Origin: CAG-390 sp045644325
Lineage (GTDB): Bacteria; Bacillota; Clostridia; Oscillospirales; CAG-272
Reading direction: 5' to 3'
Assembly (NCBI GenBank): GCA_045644325.1
Contig: JAZRGT010000007.1
Location: 1 to 18,904, forward strand
DNA length: 18,904 nucleotides
Below, piece by piece: positions 1-8,914 of the stretch. Position numbers and translations under genes: made by a program. Below the pieces are notes generated by a model, which saw only the letters and a list, made by a program, of their open reading frames with translations, ran no database searches and was not told where the DNA came from. Each line of letters starts with the position of its first letter. The first letter of the stretch is position 1.

Positions 1-94
1 GCATTACGTTGTTAACGAGCTTGGTTACAAGCTTGGACTTGTAAATAGGATCCGGCAATACGTCTCTCTTGGATATACGACCTCTTCTCGGCAC
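1..94 (-). CDS. rpsG: 30S ribosomal protein S7, 5' end only (partial)
   Basis: Only the first 31 codons lie in the window; the gene continues past the left edge. The translation begins (M)PRRGRISKRDVLPDPIYKSK and continues LVTKLVNNVM, which matches the highly conserved N-terminus of S7, the primary 16S rRNA-binding protein that nucleates assembly of the 30S head. The start is GTG at 94-92, preceded by a strong GGAGGG ribosome site. It follows rpsL by 136 bases on the same strand, the usual str-operon order rpsL-rpsG-fusA-tuf, so fusA is expected beyond the edge. In Escherichia coli S7 represses translation at the rpsL-rpsG junction; whether the 136-base spacer here has such a site cannot be told by eye. 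No terminator is visible in that spacer, so co-transcription with rpsL is likely. Confidence 0.95.
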   Translation of the reverse strand, partial: MPRRGRISKRDVLPDPIYKSKLVTKLVNNVM

Positions 95-230
95 TGTACT
101 TCCCTCCTTCATTAATTTTGAATGAAATCATAGGTACTCAAAAGCATATCTCCTGTTAGCGCTCTTCTTGTCCGCAGTATATAAACAAACGGAAATGAGT
201 AGCTAAAAACATGCTGATACCTTCACCGAA

Positions 231-653
231 TTACTTCTTTGCTTCCTTCGGTGTCTTTGTTCCGTACTTGGAACGGGCCTGTCTACGAGCTGCAACACCC
301 TGAGTATCGAGTGTGCCGCGGATGATGTGATAACGTACACCAGGCAGGTCTCTTACTCTACCGCCTCTGATGAGAACGACGGAGTGCTCCTGCAGGTTGT
401 GTCCTTCGCCGGGAATGTAGGTGGTTGCCTCAAGACCGTTGGAAAGACGAACTCTTGCGATCTTACGAAGTGCAGAGTTAGGCTTCTTGGGGGTGGTGGT
501 GGTTACCTTGGTGCAAACGCCTCTCTTCTGGGGCGAGGGGAGATCGGTTGCCTCATTCTTGATGGTGTTAAAGCCCTTCTGGAGCGCTGCTGCCTTGGAC
601 TTGTACACCTTGTCAGTACGACCCTGTTTAACAAGCTGGTTAAAGGTTGGCAT
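231..653 (-). CDS. rpsL: 30S ribosomal protein S12
   Basis: S12 sits at the decoding centre of the small subunit and controls translational accuracy. The 140-residue protein begins MPTFNQLVKQGR and carries the signature blocks PKKPNSALRK, GEGHNLQEHSVVLIRGG and DLPGVRYHIIRG, ending in a basic ARSKYGTKTPKEAKK tail. The segment LPSPQKRGVCTKV and the length match Bacillota S12 rather than the 124-residue proteobacterial form. The lysine in PKKPNS, where streptomycin-resistance changes usually fall, is wild type. An upstream in-frame extension of 20 codons is possible, but the ATG at 653 matches the family start and has AGGAGG 12 bases upstream, with a purine-rich AGAAGG directly before the ATG. 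It is the first gene of an rpsL-rpsG unit with its own promoter, separated from rpoC by a terminator. Confidence 0.97.
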   Translation of the reverse strand: MPTFNQLVKQGRTDKVYKSKAAALQKGFNTIKNEATDLPSPQKRGVCTKVTTTTPKKPNSALRKIARVRLSNGLEATTYIPGEGHNLQEHSVVLIRGGRVRDLPGVRYHIIRGTLDTQGVAARRQARSKYGTKTPKEAKK

Positions 654-800
654 CCTTCTGCTAATCCTCCTTTCTTCCGAATTGTTTATATACAGATGCG
701 AACCGTAAGGCACGCAATACTGTCTTGAACCTATGTTTTTTGGGCGATTTTTCGCTCAAAAACACAGCCGAAGCCGCAAGACCTCAGCATAATTCGCATT

Positions 801-829
801 ATTATATCATTTTTTTCGCGAAATGTCAA
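801..829 (-). promoter_or_regulatory. Consensus sigma-A promoter for rpsL-rpsG
   Basis: Read on the minus strand, TTGACA (829-824) and TATAAT (806-801) are separated by exactly 17 bases, a perfect housekeeping promoter with a TGA immediately before the -10 (extended -10, TGn). Transcription should start near 794, giving a leader of about 140 bases before the rpsL ATG at 653. It lies downstream of the rpoBC terminator, so the str genes can be expressed independently of rpoBC. Confidence 0.88.
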
Positions 830-930
830 CACTCTTTTGAAAGTACAAAAAAGTTCTATCAAATGCACAATTTTACACTTTCAAACAAGCGTTTTTATCA
901 GCAAAATACACAATGTAAAAAAGACATTCA

Positions 931-961
931 GCCTACTTCCGAAATTGTTTCGGAAGTAGGC
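931..961 (-). terminator. Hairpin terminator after rpoC
   Basis: A perfect 14-base inverted repeat (931-944 and 948-961, 3-base loop) lies 22 bases past the rpoC stop. On the minus strand it is followed, after TGAATGTC, by a run of six T. The T-run is slightly displaced from the stem, so termination may be partial, but a 14-base perfect stem directly after an operon and before a consensus promoter is good evidence for a transcript end. Confidence 0.75.
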
Positions 962-983
962 ATATAATGTTAATTAATTATTA

Positions 984-3900
984 TCACTCGCCTGCTTCTT
1001 CGATAACGGCATCCTCGGATGCAGCATCATCGTTAGAAAAGACGGCGGTCTGCTCTGTTGCAGCAGTGTCGGTCTCACTGGAGCTTACAACCTCAACGCT
1101 GTTATAGCAAGTCATACCGGTACCTGCAGGGATCAGCTTACCGTTGATAACGTTCTCTTTAAGTCCGAGAAGGTTATCGATCTTACCCTTGATTGCAGCA
1201 TCAGTAAGAACCTTGGTGGTCTCCTGGAAGGACGCAGCAGACAAGAAGGAATCTGTCTGGAGAGCAGCCTTCGAGATACCGAGGAGGACGGGCGAGCAGG
1301 TCGCCTCGTGAAGCTCGGTCTCACCTGCGGCAATACGTGCGCGTACAGCCTCGTTTTCATCATCAAATTCGTTGACGGAAACGAGAGTACCTACGAGCAT
1401 ATTGGTATCACCGGTCTCCTCAATACGAAGCTTACGAGTCATCTGACGCGCGATAACCTCAATGTGCTTGTCATTGATGTTAACCGACTGCGAGCGGTAA
1501 ACCTTCTGAGTTTCGCTGATGATATAATCGTAAACTGCATCGGGGCCGAGATATTCCATAATATCTGCAGGAGCCTTGGAGCCCTCGGTAAGCGCGTCAC
1601 CGATCTTGACGTTTGCACCGTCAGCTACCGTGATACGGCGGCCGTAGGGGATCTGGTAAACTGCGCTCTCACCGGTCTCTGCGTTGAACACGTTAACGTT
1701 CTGGAGGTTGGGATTCTCCTCATCGGGCTTGATCGATGCGACACCGTCAAGCGCACTGAGAATTGCGGGCTTCTTGGGAGTTCTTGCCTCGAAAAGCTCT
1801 TCAACTCTGGGAAGACCCTGAGTAATATCCGCACCTGCAACACCACCGGAGTGGAAGGTTCTCATCGTAAGCTGAGTACCGGGCTCACCGATGGACTGTG
1901 CCGCAATGATACCTACAGCCTCACCTACGTTAACCTTCTTGCCGCTTGCAAGGTCGGCACCGTAGCAGTGTGCGCAGATACCGTGACGTGCGCGGCAGTG
2001 GATGACTGTTCTGATGCGAACCTCGGTAATGCCTGCGGCAATGATCTTCTTGACCATATCCTCGGTAAGCATAGTGTCATCGGGAACGAGGATCTCACCC
2101 GTTTCGGGGTTGATAACATCGCCCATGGTATATCTGCCGAGGAGTCTGTCCTCAAGCGGCTCGATGGGCTTGGAGGAATCTCCGTCGGTGATAGCTCTGA
2201 TAATTGCGCCGTGCTGAGTTCCGCACTTCTCCTCACGGACGATAACGTCCTGAGAAACGTCTACGAGACGACGGGTAAGGTAACCCGAGTCCGCAGTACG
2301 GAGCGCGGTATCGGACAGCGACTTACGGGAAGAACGCGCACCCATGAAGTACTCGAAGATCTTCATACCTTCACGGAAGTTCGACTTGATCGGGATCTCC
2401 ATCGTCTTACCGTTGGTCGCGAACATAGGTCCACGCATACCTGCGAGCTGACGCATCTGAGTGATAGAGCCTCGAGCTCCGGAATCCGACATGATCTTGA
2501 TCGGGTTATAGGTCGAGAAGCCTGCCTGAAGAGCAGCGGTAACGTCGTTGGTGGTACGGTTCCATACCGCGATGACCTTTTCGTATCTTTCCTGCTCAGA
2601 AAGACGTCCCTTGTTGAAGTACTTGCCGAGAGTTTCGACTTCCTTCTCCGCATCGCTTACGAGCTGCTTCTTCTCATCCGGAATAGTCATATCGTAAACC
2701 GAGATGGAGAATGCTGCACGAGTGGAATATTTATAGCCCATTTCCTTGATCGAGTCAAGCATTTCAGCGGTTTCTGCGGTGCTGTTGTGCTTGATACAAG
2801 CGTTAATGATCTGACCGAGCTCCTTCTTGGTGATGATGGAAGCGATCTCAAGATCAAATCTGTGGGCGGGATCATTTCTGTCAACGAAGCAAAGATTCTG
2901 AGGAATACGCTTGTTGAAGATAAGACGTCCGAGAGTAACGGCATTGGCACCGGTATTTACCTTGCGTTCGCCCTTCTCATCGGTAATCATACCGATCATA
3001 CCGATCTCATTAGACTCGGGATCGAGACCCAAGGGAACCTTGAGTGCGATAGGAGCATGGAGACCGAGCTGACCGTTTGCATAAGCCATTTCAGCTTCAT
3101 CAAAGTTGCGGTAAACGCTTCCGGTACCGGGCTCATCGGTACGAACTATCGAGAGATAGTAGGAACCGAGGATCATATCCTGAGTAGGAACGGTAACCGC
3201 ACGTCCGTCAACGGGCTTCAGAAGGTTATTCGCCGAGAGCATAAGGTATCTCGACTCAGCCTGAGCCTCTGCGGAAAGCGGAACGTGAACAGGCATCTGG
3301 TCGCCGTCGAAGTCCGCGTTGAACGCGGTACATACAAGGGGATGGAGCTTGATCGCTCTACCCTCAACAAGAACGGGCTCGAACGCCTGAATGGACAGAC
3401 GGTGAAGTGTAGGTGCACGGTTAAGAAGGACGGGATGTTCCTTGATAACGTTTTCGAGTGCATCCCAGACCTCGTCGTTGCTTACCTGAGCGCGGTCAAT
3501 CTTCTTCTGTGCTTCCTTTACGTTAGCAGCCTTGCCCATTTCGACAAGTCTCTTGATAACGAAGGGCTTGAAGAGCTCCAGAGCCATCTCCTTGGGGAGA
3601 CCGCACTGATAGATCTTGAGCTGAGGACCTACGACGATAACCGAACGTCCGGAATAGTCAACACGCTTACCGAGCAGGTTCTGACGGAAGCGTCCCTGCT
3701 TACCGCGGAGCATCTCGGAGAGCGACTTGAGCGGACGGTTGGAAGGACCGGTTACGGGCTTTCCGCGGCGTCCGTTATCGATAAGAGCGTCAACCGCTTC
3801 CTGAAGCATACGCTTCTCGTTGCGGATAACGATATCGGGGGTAGAAATTTCAATGAGCTTCTTGAGACGGTTATTTCTGCTGATAACGCGGCGGTAAAGC

Positions 3901-4670
3901 TCGTTGAGGTCGGAGGAAGCGAAGCGTCCGCCGTCAAGCTGAACCATTGCACGGATATCGGGGGGCAGAACGGGAAGTACGTCGAGAACCATCCACTCAA
4001 GCTTGTTGCCCGAACGGCGGAATGACTCGATTACCTCAAGTCTCTTGATGAGTCTTGCCTTCTTCTGGCTGGTGGTGATAGCGAGATCCTCGCGGAGCTG
4101 TGCTGCGAGAGCCTCGATATCGATGCCCTGAAGCAGCTCCTTGATAGCCTCTGCGCCCATACCTACTCTGAACTCATTTTCGTACATCTCGCGGTACTCG
4201 AGGTACTGCTTCTCGGAGAGCACCATACCCTTTTCAAGGGGAGTGTGACCGGGATCGAGAACTACGTTCTCAGCGAAGTAAAGTACCTGCTCGAGCTGCT
4301 TGGAGGACATATCGAGAACGAGCGCAAGTCTGGAGGGCGACGCCTTGAAGTACCAGATATGGGAAACGGGGCATGCAAGCTCGATGTGTCCCATTCTCTC
4401 ACGGCGCACTCTCTTGGTGGTAACCTCAACACCGCACTTATCACAAATGATCTTCTCGCGGATGTTGTGGGAATTCTTATATTTGCCGCACATACAAGCG
4501 CCATCCTTGGTCGGGCCAAAGATCTTTTCACAGAAAAGACCTCCAACCTCTGCCTTGAGTGTACGGTAGTTGATAGTCTCGGGCTTGGTAACCTCGCCGT
4601 AAGACCATTCTCTGATCATATCCGGAGACGCCAGACCTATTTTTATAGAGGCAAATTCATTATTTTCCAT
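984..4670 (-). CDS. rpoC: DNA-directed RNA polymerase subunit beta'
   Basis: The largest RNA polymerase subunit, carrying the catalytic magnesium. The 1228-residue protein is slightly longer than Bacillus RpoC (about 1200). The N-terminal zinc ribbon has Cys59, Cys61, Cys76 and Cys79; the Asp triad is NADFDGD with aspartates at 453, 455 and 457. The rudder/lid region is marked by RPLKSLSEMLRGKQGRFRQN and the trigger-loop region by GIIAAQSIGEPGTQLTMRTF. The second zinc site has CGTQHG and CRARHGICAHC. Two oddities are visible: the residue after DGDQM is proline (Pro460) where bacteria normally have alanine, and the zinc-ribbon hairpin is two residues longer than in Bacillus or E. coli. The last 40 or so residues are acidic and Ser/Thr/Ala-rich. 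The start ATG has AAAAGGAGA upstream, inside the 17-base gap after rpoB, so the two genes form one operon. Confidence 0.98.
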   Translation of the reverse strand: MENNEFASIKIGLASPDMIREWSYGEVTKPETINYRTLKAEVGGLFCEKIFGPTKDGACMCGKYKNSHNIREKIICDKCGVEVTTKRVRRERMGHIELACPVSHIWYFKASPSRLALVLDMSSKQLEQVLYFAENVVLDPGHTPLEKGMVLSEKQYLEYREMYENEFRVGMGAEAIKELLQGIDIEALAAQLREDLAITTSQKKARLIKRLEVIESFRRSGNKLEWMVLDVLPVLPPDIRAMVQLDGGRFASSDLNELYRRVISRNNRLKKLIEISTPDIVIRNEKRMLQEAVDALIDNGRRGKPVTGPSNRPLKSLSEMLRGKQGRFRQNLLGKRVDYSGRSVIVVGPQLKIYQCGLPKEMALELFKPFVIKRLVEMGKAANVKEAQKKIDRAQVSNDEVWDALENVIKEHPVLLNRAPTLHRLSIQAFEPVLVEGRAIKLHPLVCTAFNADFDGDQMPVHVPLSAEAQAESRYLMLSANNLLKPVDGRAVTVPTQDMILGSYYLSIVRTDEPGTGSVYRNFDEAEMAYANGQLGLHAPIALKVPLGLDPESNEIGMIGMITDEKGERKVNTGANAVTLGRLIFNKRIPQNLCFVDRNDPAHRFDLEIASIITKKELGQIINACIKHNSTAETAEMLDSIKEMGYKYSTRAAFSISVYDMTIPDEKKQLVSDAEKEVETLGKYFNKGRLSEQERYEKVIAVWNRTTNDVTAALQAGFSTYNPIKIMSDSGARGSITQMRQLAGMRGPMFATNGKTMEIPIKSNFREGMKIFEYFMGARSSRKSLSDTALRTADSGYLTRRLVDVSQDVIVREEKCGTQHGAIIRAITDGDSSKPIEPLEDRLLGRYTMGDVINPETGEILVPDDTMLTEDMVKKIIAAGITEVRIRTVIHCRARHGICAHCYGADLASGKKVNVGEAVGIIAAQSIGEPGTQLTMRTFHSGGVAGADITQGLPRVEELFEARTPKKPAILSALDGVASIKPDEENPNLQNVNVFNAETGESAVYQIPYGRRITVADGANVKIGDALTEGSKAPADIMEYLGPDAVYDYIISETQKVYRSQSVNINDKHIEVIARQMTRKLRIEETGDTNMLVGTLVSVNEFDDENEAVRARIAAGETELHEATCSPVLLGISKAALQTDSFLSAASFQETTKVLTDAAIKGKIDNLLGLKENVINGKLIPAGTGMTCYNSVEVVSSSETDTAATEQTAVFSNDDAASEDAVIEEAGE

Positions 4671-4687
4671 AACTATTCTCCTTTTAA

Positions 4688-7600
4688 TCAGTTATCATAT
4701 CCGTCATCGGATTCATCATAATTATCCTCGGACTCATAAACGTAGTCCTCGGTGAACTCATCGCCCTCTTCTTCATCCTCGCCGAGGTCGAATTCGCCTT
4801 CTTCATCAGTGAAGAGGAATCCGCTTCTGCCGTACTCGTCTTCGCTTCCGGTCTGACCGATAGCGTCGTCAATAGCTTCGCTGTCGCGGCGGCTGAGATA
4901 CTGGGGCTGTTCATCCTCAACAACGGAGGAAAGCTTGATCTCCTCACCCTTTTCGTTGAGCACGCGGATGTCAAGGCAGAGAGACTGAAGCTCCTTAACA
5001 AGCACCTTGAATGCCTCGGGAACGCCGGGAGTGGGGATGTTCTGACCCTGAATGATCGCCTCGTAAGCCTTGCGGCGTCCGTTGACGTCGTCCGACTTGA
5101 CGGTCAGGATCTCCTGAAGTGTATATGCTGCACCGTATGCCTCGAGTGCCCAAACCTCCATTTCTCCGAAACGCTGGCCGCCGAACTGCGCTTTACCGCC
5201 GAGAGGCTGCTGAGTTACGAGAGAGTAAGGACCGTTGGAACGGGCGTGGATCTTATCGTCAACGAGGTGGTGGAGCTTGAGGTAATACATTATACCTACG
5301 GTTACGGGGTTATCGAAGGGCTCGCCGGTACGTCCGTCGTAGAGAACGGTCTTACCGTCGATTACCTGACGCTTGGTCTCACCGGTCACGGGATCGGTGA
5401 TCTCGCGGGTTTCCTTACCGTCAACGTTCTCGCCGGGGAATACCTCACGCCACATATTCGCCATCTTCATGCACTCGAGAATGTCGCGCTCGTTTGCACC
5501 GTCGAATACGGGGGTCATGATCTTCCAGCCGAGCTTACGGGCAGCAATTCCGAGGTGAACCTCAAGAACCTGACCGATATTCATTCGGGAAGGAACGCCG
5601 AGGGGGTTAAGAACGATATCAAGAGGAGTTCCGTCGGGAAGGAAGGGCATATCCTCGGGAGGAAGGATGCGCGAAACGACACCCTTGTTACCGTGACGGC
5701 CTGCCATCTTGTCACCTACGGAGATCTTTCTCTTCTGTGCGATATAAACGTGAACTACCTTGTTTACGCCGGTAGGAAGCTCGTCGCCCTGCTCGTGAGA
5801 GAATACGCGTACGTCAACGACGATACCCGATTCACCGTGGGGCAGACGGAGAGAGGTGTCTCTGGTCTCGCGGGTCTTCTCGCCGAAGATCGCACGGAGA
5901 AGTCTTTCTTCTGCGGTAAGGTCGGTCTCTCCCTTAGGAGTGATCTTACCGACAAGAATATCGCCTGCGTGTACCTCGGTACCCTTCTTTACAACGCCGT
6001 ATGCATCGAGGTTGCGGAGCGCATCCTCACCGACGTTCTGAATTTCACGGGTGATTTCCTCGGAGCCGAGCTTGGTATCTCTTGCTTCGTGTGTATATAC
6101 TTCAATATGAAGCGAAGTGTAAACGTCATTTCTTACAAGGTTCTCGTTAAGAAGGACTGCGTCCTCGTAGTTATAACCTTCCCAGGTCATAAATCCGATA
6201 AGTGCATTCTTACCGAGCGCGATCTCACCCTTGGAGGTAGCGGGACCGTCTGCAATGATCTGTCCCTTCTCTACTCTCTCGCCGTGAACGACGATAGGTC
6301 TCTGGTTGCAGCAAGTACCCTGGTTGGTACGCTTGAACTTGATAAGATCGTAAGAATCCTTGCGTCCGTCATCGGTTCTGATGACGATCTTTGCGGTCTC
6401 AACGTGCTCAACAACGCCCGCGTTCTTTGCAAGAACAACAACGCCCGAGTCGCGTGCTACCTTATATTCCATACCGGTACCGACAATGGGTGAATCGGTA
6501 ACCATAAGCGGAACTGCCTGCTTCTGCATGTTCGATCCCATAAGAGCACGGGAGTTATCGTCGTTCTCAAGGAAGGGGATCATTGCGGTAGCTGCAGATA
6601 CTACCATCTTAGGAGAAACGTCCATGAAGTCGATCTCATCGACAGAAACCTCACGGAATTCGTTCTTATCGCGCGCGGTAACCGTGCTGTTGATGAAGCA
6701 ACCGTTCTCATCGAGAGGCTCGTTCGCCTGAGCGATAATGTAGTTGTCCTCAACGTCAGCGGTCATATAAACGACCTCGTCGGTAACTCTGCGGCTTGCA
6801 CGGTCTACCTTGCGGTAGGGAGCCTCGATAAAGCCGTACTCGCTGATACGCGCGTAGGTTGCGAGGTAGGTAATAAGACCGATGTTAGGACCTTCGGGAG
6901 TCTCGATAGGACACATTCTGCCGTACTGAGTATAGTGTACGTCACGAACGTCGAAGGATGCACGGTCACGGGAAAGACCGCCGGGACCGAGTGCCGAAAG
7001 ACGGCGCTTGTGGGTCAGCTCGGAAAGGGGGTTAGCCTGATCCATAAACTGAGAGAGCTGGGAAGAACCGAAGAACTCGCGGATAACGGTTGCAACGGGT
7101 CTGATATTGATAAGAGCCTGAGGAGTCAGCTTCTCGTTATCCTGGGTGGTCATTCTCTCACGAATGATCTTCTCCATACGGGAGAAACCGATTCTGATCT
7201 GGTTCTGGAGCTGTTCGCCTACGGAACGGATACGACGGTTGCCGAGATGGTCGATATCGTCGGTGGTTCCCACATCGTGAGCGAGGTTAAGCAGATAGTT
7301 GATGGTTGCAAAGATATCCTCGCGGGTGATGTGCTTGGGGCAGAGCTCGTTAATTCTCGCGCGGCAAGCCGCCTTAATAGCGTCAAGATCGCCTCCGCAC
7401 TCTTCCATAATAGAAAGAAGAACGGGAGTGGAAACCTTCTCGCGTACGCCACAGTCGAGGAGCTTGTCACCGATGATCTTCTCGGGCCAGCAGGTGTGGT
7501 TCGAGAACACCTTGATAACTTCGCCGTTGTCAAGAGAGATCTGAACCTCGTTTACAGCCGCGTACTCGATCTCGAGTGCCTCATCGGGAGTAACAACGTG

Positions 7601-8590
7601 ACCTTCCTCGAAGAGCATCTCGCCGGTAACGGGGCTTACTACGGGAGCAGCCAGACGGCGGTTTGCAATTCTCTCGGAAATAGCCATCTTCTTGTCGAAC
7701 TTATAACGTCCTACGGGAGCGATGTCGTATCTCTTGGGGTCAAAGAAGAAGTTGTTGATAAGGGTAAGAGCCGCGTCGACCTGAATAGGCTCGCCGGGAC
7801 GGAGCTTACGGAAGATCTCGCGGAGAGACTCTACCGAAGCGGTGGAATGACGGTTGATAGCGGATGCCTCAGACTCGTCCTTCTCAAGAGTTGCGCGGAG
7901 ACGGATATCGTCGCCGAACATTTCGAAGATATCCTCTGCAGTCTCGATGCCTGCAACCATTTCACCGGTCTCACGGTCCATGGAAAGTCCGAGAGCGCGG
8001 ATGAACATAGTAAGAGGAAGCTTACGGTTTTTATCAATTCTTACGTAGATAACGTTGTTGCTGTCAACCTCGTATTCGAGCCATGCGCCGCGATAGGGGA
8101 TGATCTGAGCAGTGAACGTCTTCTTGCCCGCCTTGTCGATATCGGATGCATAGTACATTCCGGGCGAACGAATGATCTGCGAGACGATGACACGCTCTGC
8201 ACCGTTGATAACGAAGGTGCCGTTTTCGGTCATAATCGGGAAGTCACCCATATAAATATCGGTCTGCTTGACTTCGCCCGTCTGCTTGTTGTTAAGACGT
8301 ACGTTGACCTTCAGGGGAGCCGCGTAGTTAACGTCTCTCTCCTTACATTCCTCAACGGGGTACTTGGGCTTGGAATCTATCGAATAGGAAACGAATTCGA
8401 TAGAGAGATTGCCGCTGTAATCCACAATAGGGGATACGTCGCGGAGAACCTCTGCAAGTCCTTCCTCGAGGAACCATTTGAAGGAATTGGTCTGAATCTC
8501 AACGAGATTCGGGATTTCGAGTGTAGTGCGGGTTTTGGAAAAAGATTTTCTCAAATTCTTTCCGAGCACCTGGTCTGTCACTTTGACCAT
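4688..8590 (-). CDS. rpoB: DNA-directed RNA polymerase subunit beta
   Basis: Beta subunit of RNA polymerase, 1300 residues from the chosen start. The start is ATG at 8590 (MVKVTDQVLGKNLRKSFSK), because it aligns with the family N-terminus and has GGAGTG nine bases upstream. A 21-codon upstream extension would begin at a TTG with no ribosome site and lacks family similarity. The rifampicin cluster GSSQLSQFMDQ...THKRRLSALGPGG is intact, with Gln, Asp517, His527, Arg and Ser532 all wild type, predicting sensitivity. Other landmarks are GYNYEDAVLLNE, KMAGRHGNKGVVS and GGKAQFGGQRFGEMEVWALEAYGA. Two departures from Bacillus RpoB are visible: an insert of roughly 25 residues (about 1053-1080) just before VLYDGRTGEPFDN, and a C-terminal tail in which 22 of the last 41 residues are Asp or Glu with no Lys or Arg. 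It is the first gene of the rpoBC unit; rplJL is not upstream. Confidence 0.98.
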   Translation of the reverse strand: MVKVTDQVLGKNLRKSFSKTRTTLEIPNLVEIQTNSFKWFLEEGLAEVLRDVSPIVDYSGNLSIEFVSYSIDSKPKYPVEECKERDVNYAAPLKVNVRLNNKQTGEVKQTDIYMGDFPIMTENGTFVINGAERVIVSQIIRSPGMYYASDIDKAGKKTFTAQIIPYRGAWLEYEVDSNNVIYVRIDKNRKLPLTMFIRALGLSMDRETGEMVAGIETAEDIFEMFGDDIRLRATLEKDESEASAINRHSTASVESLREIFRKLRPGEPIQVDAALTLINNFFFDPKRYDIAPVGRYKFDKKMAISERIANRRLAAPVVSPVTGEMLFEEGHVVTPDEALEIEYAAVNEVQISLDNGEVIKVFSNHTCWPEKIIGDKLLDCGVREKVSTPVLLSIMEECGGDLDAIKAACRARINELCPKHITREDIFATINYLLNLAHDVGTTDDIDHLGNRRIRSVGEQLQNQIRIGFSRMEKIIRERMTTQDNEKLTPQALINIRPVATVIREFFGSSQLSQFMDQANPLSELTHKRRLSALGPGGLSRDRASFDVRDVHYTQYGRMCPIETPEGPNIGLITYLATYARISEYGFIEAPYRKVDRASRRVTDEVVYMTADVEDNYIIAQANEPLDENGCFINSTVTARDKNEFREVSVDEIDFMDVSPKMVVSAATAMIPFLENDDNSRALMGSNMQKQAVPLMVTDSPIVGTGMEYKVARDSGVVVLAKNAGVVEHVETAKIVIRTDDGRKDSYDLIKFKRTNQGTCCNQRPIVVHGERVEKGQIIADGPATSKGEIALGKNALIGFMTWEGYNYEDAVLLNENLVRNDVYTSLHIEVYTHEARDTKLGSEEITREIQNVGEDALRNLDAYGVVKKGTEVHAGDILVGKITPKGETDLTAEERLLRAIFGEKTRETRDTSLRLPHGESGIVVDVRVFSHEQGDELPTGVNKVVHVYIAQKRKISVGDKMAGRHGNKGVVSRILPPEDMPFLPDGTPLDIVLNPLGVPSRMNIGQVLEVHLGIAARKLGWKIMTPVFDGANERDILECMKMANMWREVFPGENVDGKETREITDPVTGETKRQVIDGKTVLYDGRTGEPFDNPVTVGIMYYLKLHHLVDDKIHARSNGPYSLVTQQPLGGKAQFGGQRFGEMEVWALEAYGAAYTLQEILTVKSDDVNGRRKAYEAIIQGQNIPTPGVPEAFKVLVKELQSLCLDIRVLNEKGEEIKLSSVVEDEQPQYLSRRDSEAIDDAIGQTGSEDEYGRSGFLFTDEEGEFDLGEDEEEGDEFTEDYVYESEDNYDESDDGYDN

Positions 8591-8760
8591 AAATTCAATC
8601 ACTCCATTCAAAGTATTTTCGCTTTTAACATCCTTTTCGTCCTTGTTTTGCAAAGCAATTCGATAACATTGTTTTCATACAATATTAATATAAAAACCGC
8701 ACTTACGAAACAATTCCGACCCATTTTTAGGCATATTAAGCGATTATAATGCAGTATAAT

Positions 8761-8789
8761 ATTATACATCTTTTTTTCTCGTTTGTCAA
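8761..8789 (-). promoter_or_regulatory. Consensus sigma-A promoter for rpoBC
   Basis: On the minus strand TTGACA (8789-8784) and TATAAT (8766-8761) are exactly 17 bases apart. Transcription should begin near 8754, leaving a leader of about 165 bases before the rpoB ATG at 8590. The 324-base gap between rpoB and the divergent permease (8591-8914) holds this promoter, the AT-rich leader and a possible seven-codon leader ORF; no RNA gene or recognisable riboswitch is seen. No equally convincing promoter is visible on the plus strand for the permease. Confidence 0.88.
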
Positions 8790-8914
8790 TAGGTAAATCA
8801 AAAAAAGTTTTCTTTTTTCGGAATTTTATTCTGATTTCGATATTTGGCAATTTTTTGTATAAGCGCAGAGAAAATCCACATACAATCTAATAAAAAGAAA
8901 AAGGGAGATATTTT

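Noticed and set aside
95..230. Short start-stop frame after an AGGAG in the rpsL-rpsG spacer (about 11 codons)
   Set aside because: The ribosome site is only two bases from the ATG and the peptide has no support; probably chance.
737..762. Hairpin in the rpsL leader (TTTTTGGGCG / CGCTCAAAAA)
   Set aside because: On the transcribed minus strand it has an A-C mismatch and no following T-run, so neither a terminator nor a known leader structure is supported.
1308..4025. A 905-codon open frame on the plus strand opposite rpoC
   Set aside because: It is fully antisense to the conserved beta' gene and has no recognisable domain or ribosome site; it arises from the strong codon bias of rpoC.
8591..8653. 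A 21-codon N-terminal extension of RpoB
   Set aside because: It begins with TTG, lacks a ribosome site and is unlike the family; ATG at 8590 fits better.
6935..8749. A 604-codon plus-strand open frame opposite rpoB, and a 415-codon one at 5246-6493
   Set aside because: Both are antisense to conserved rpoB sequence and show no family motif.
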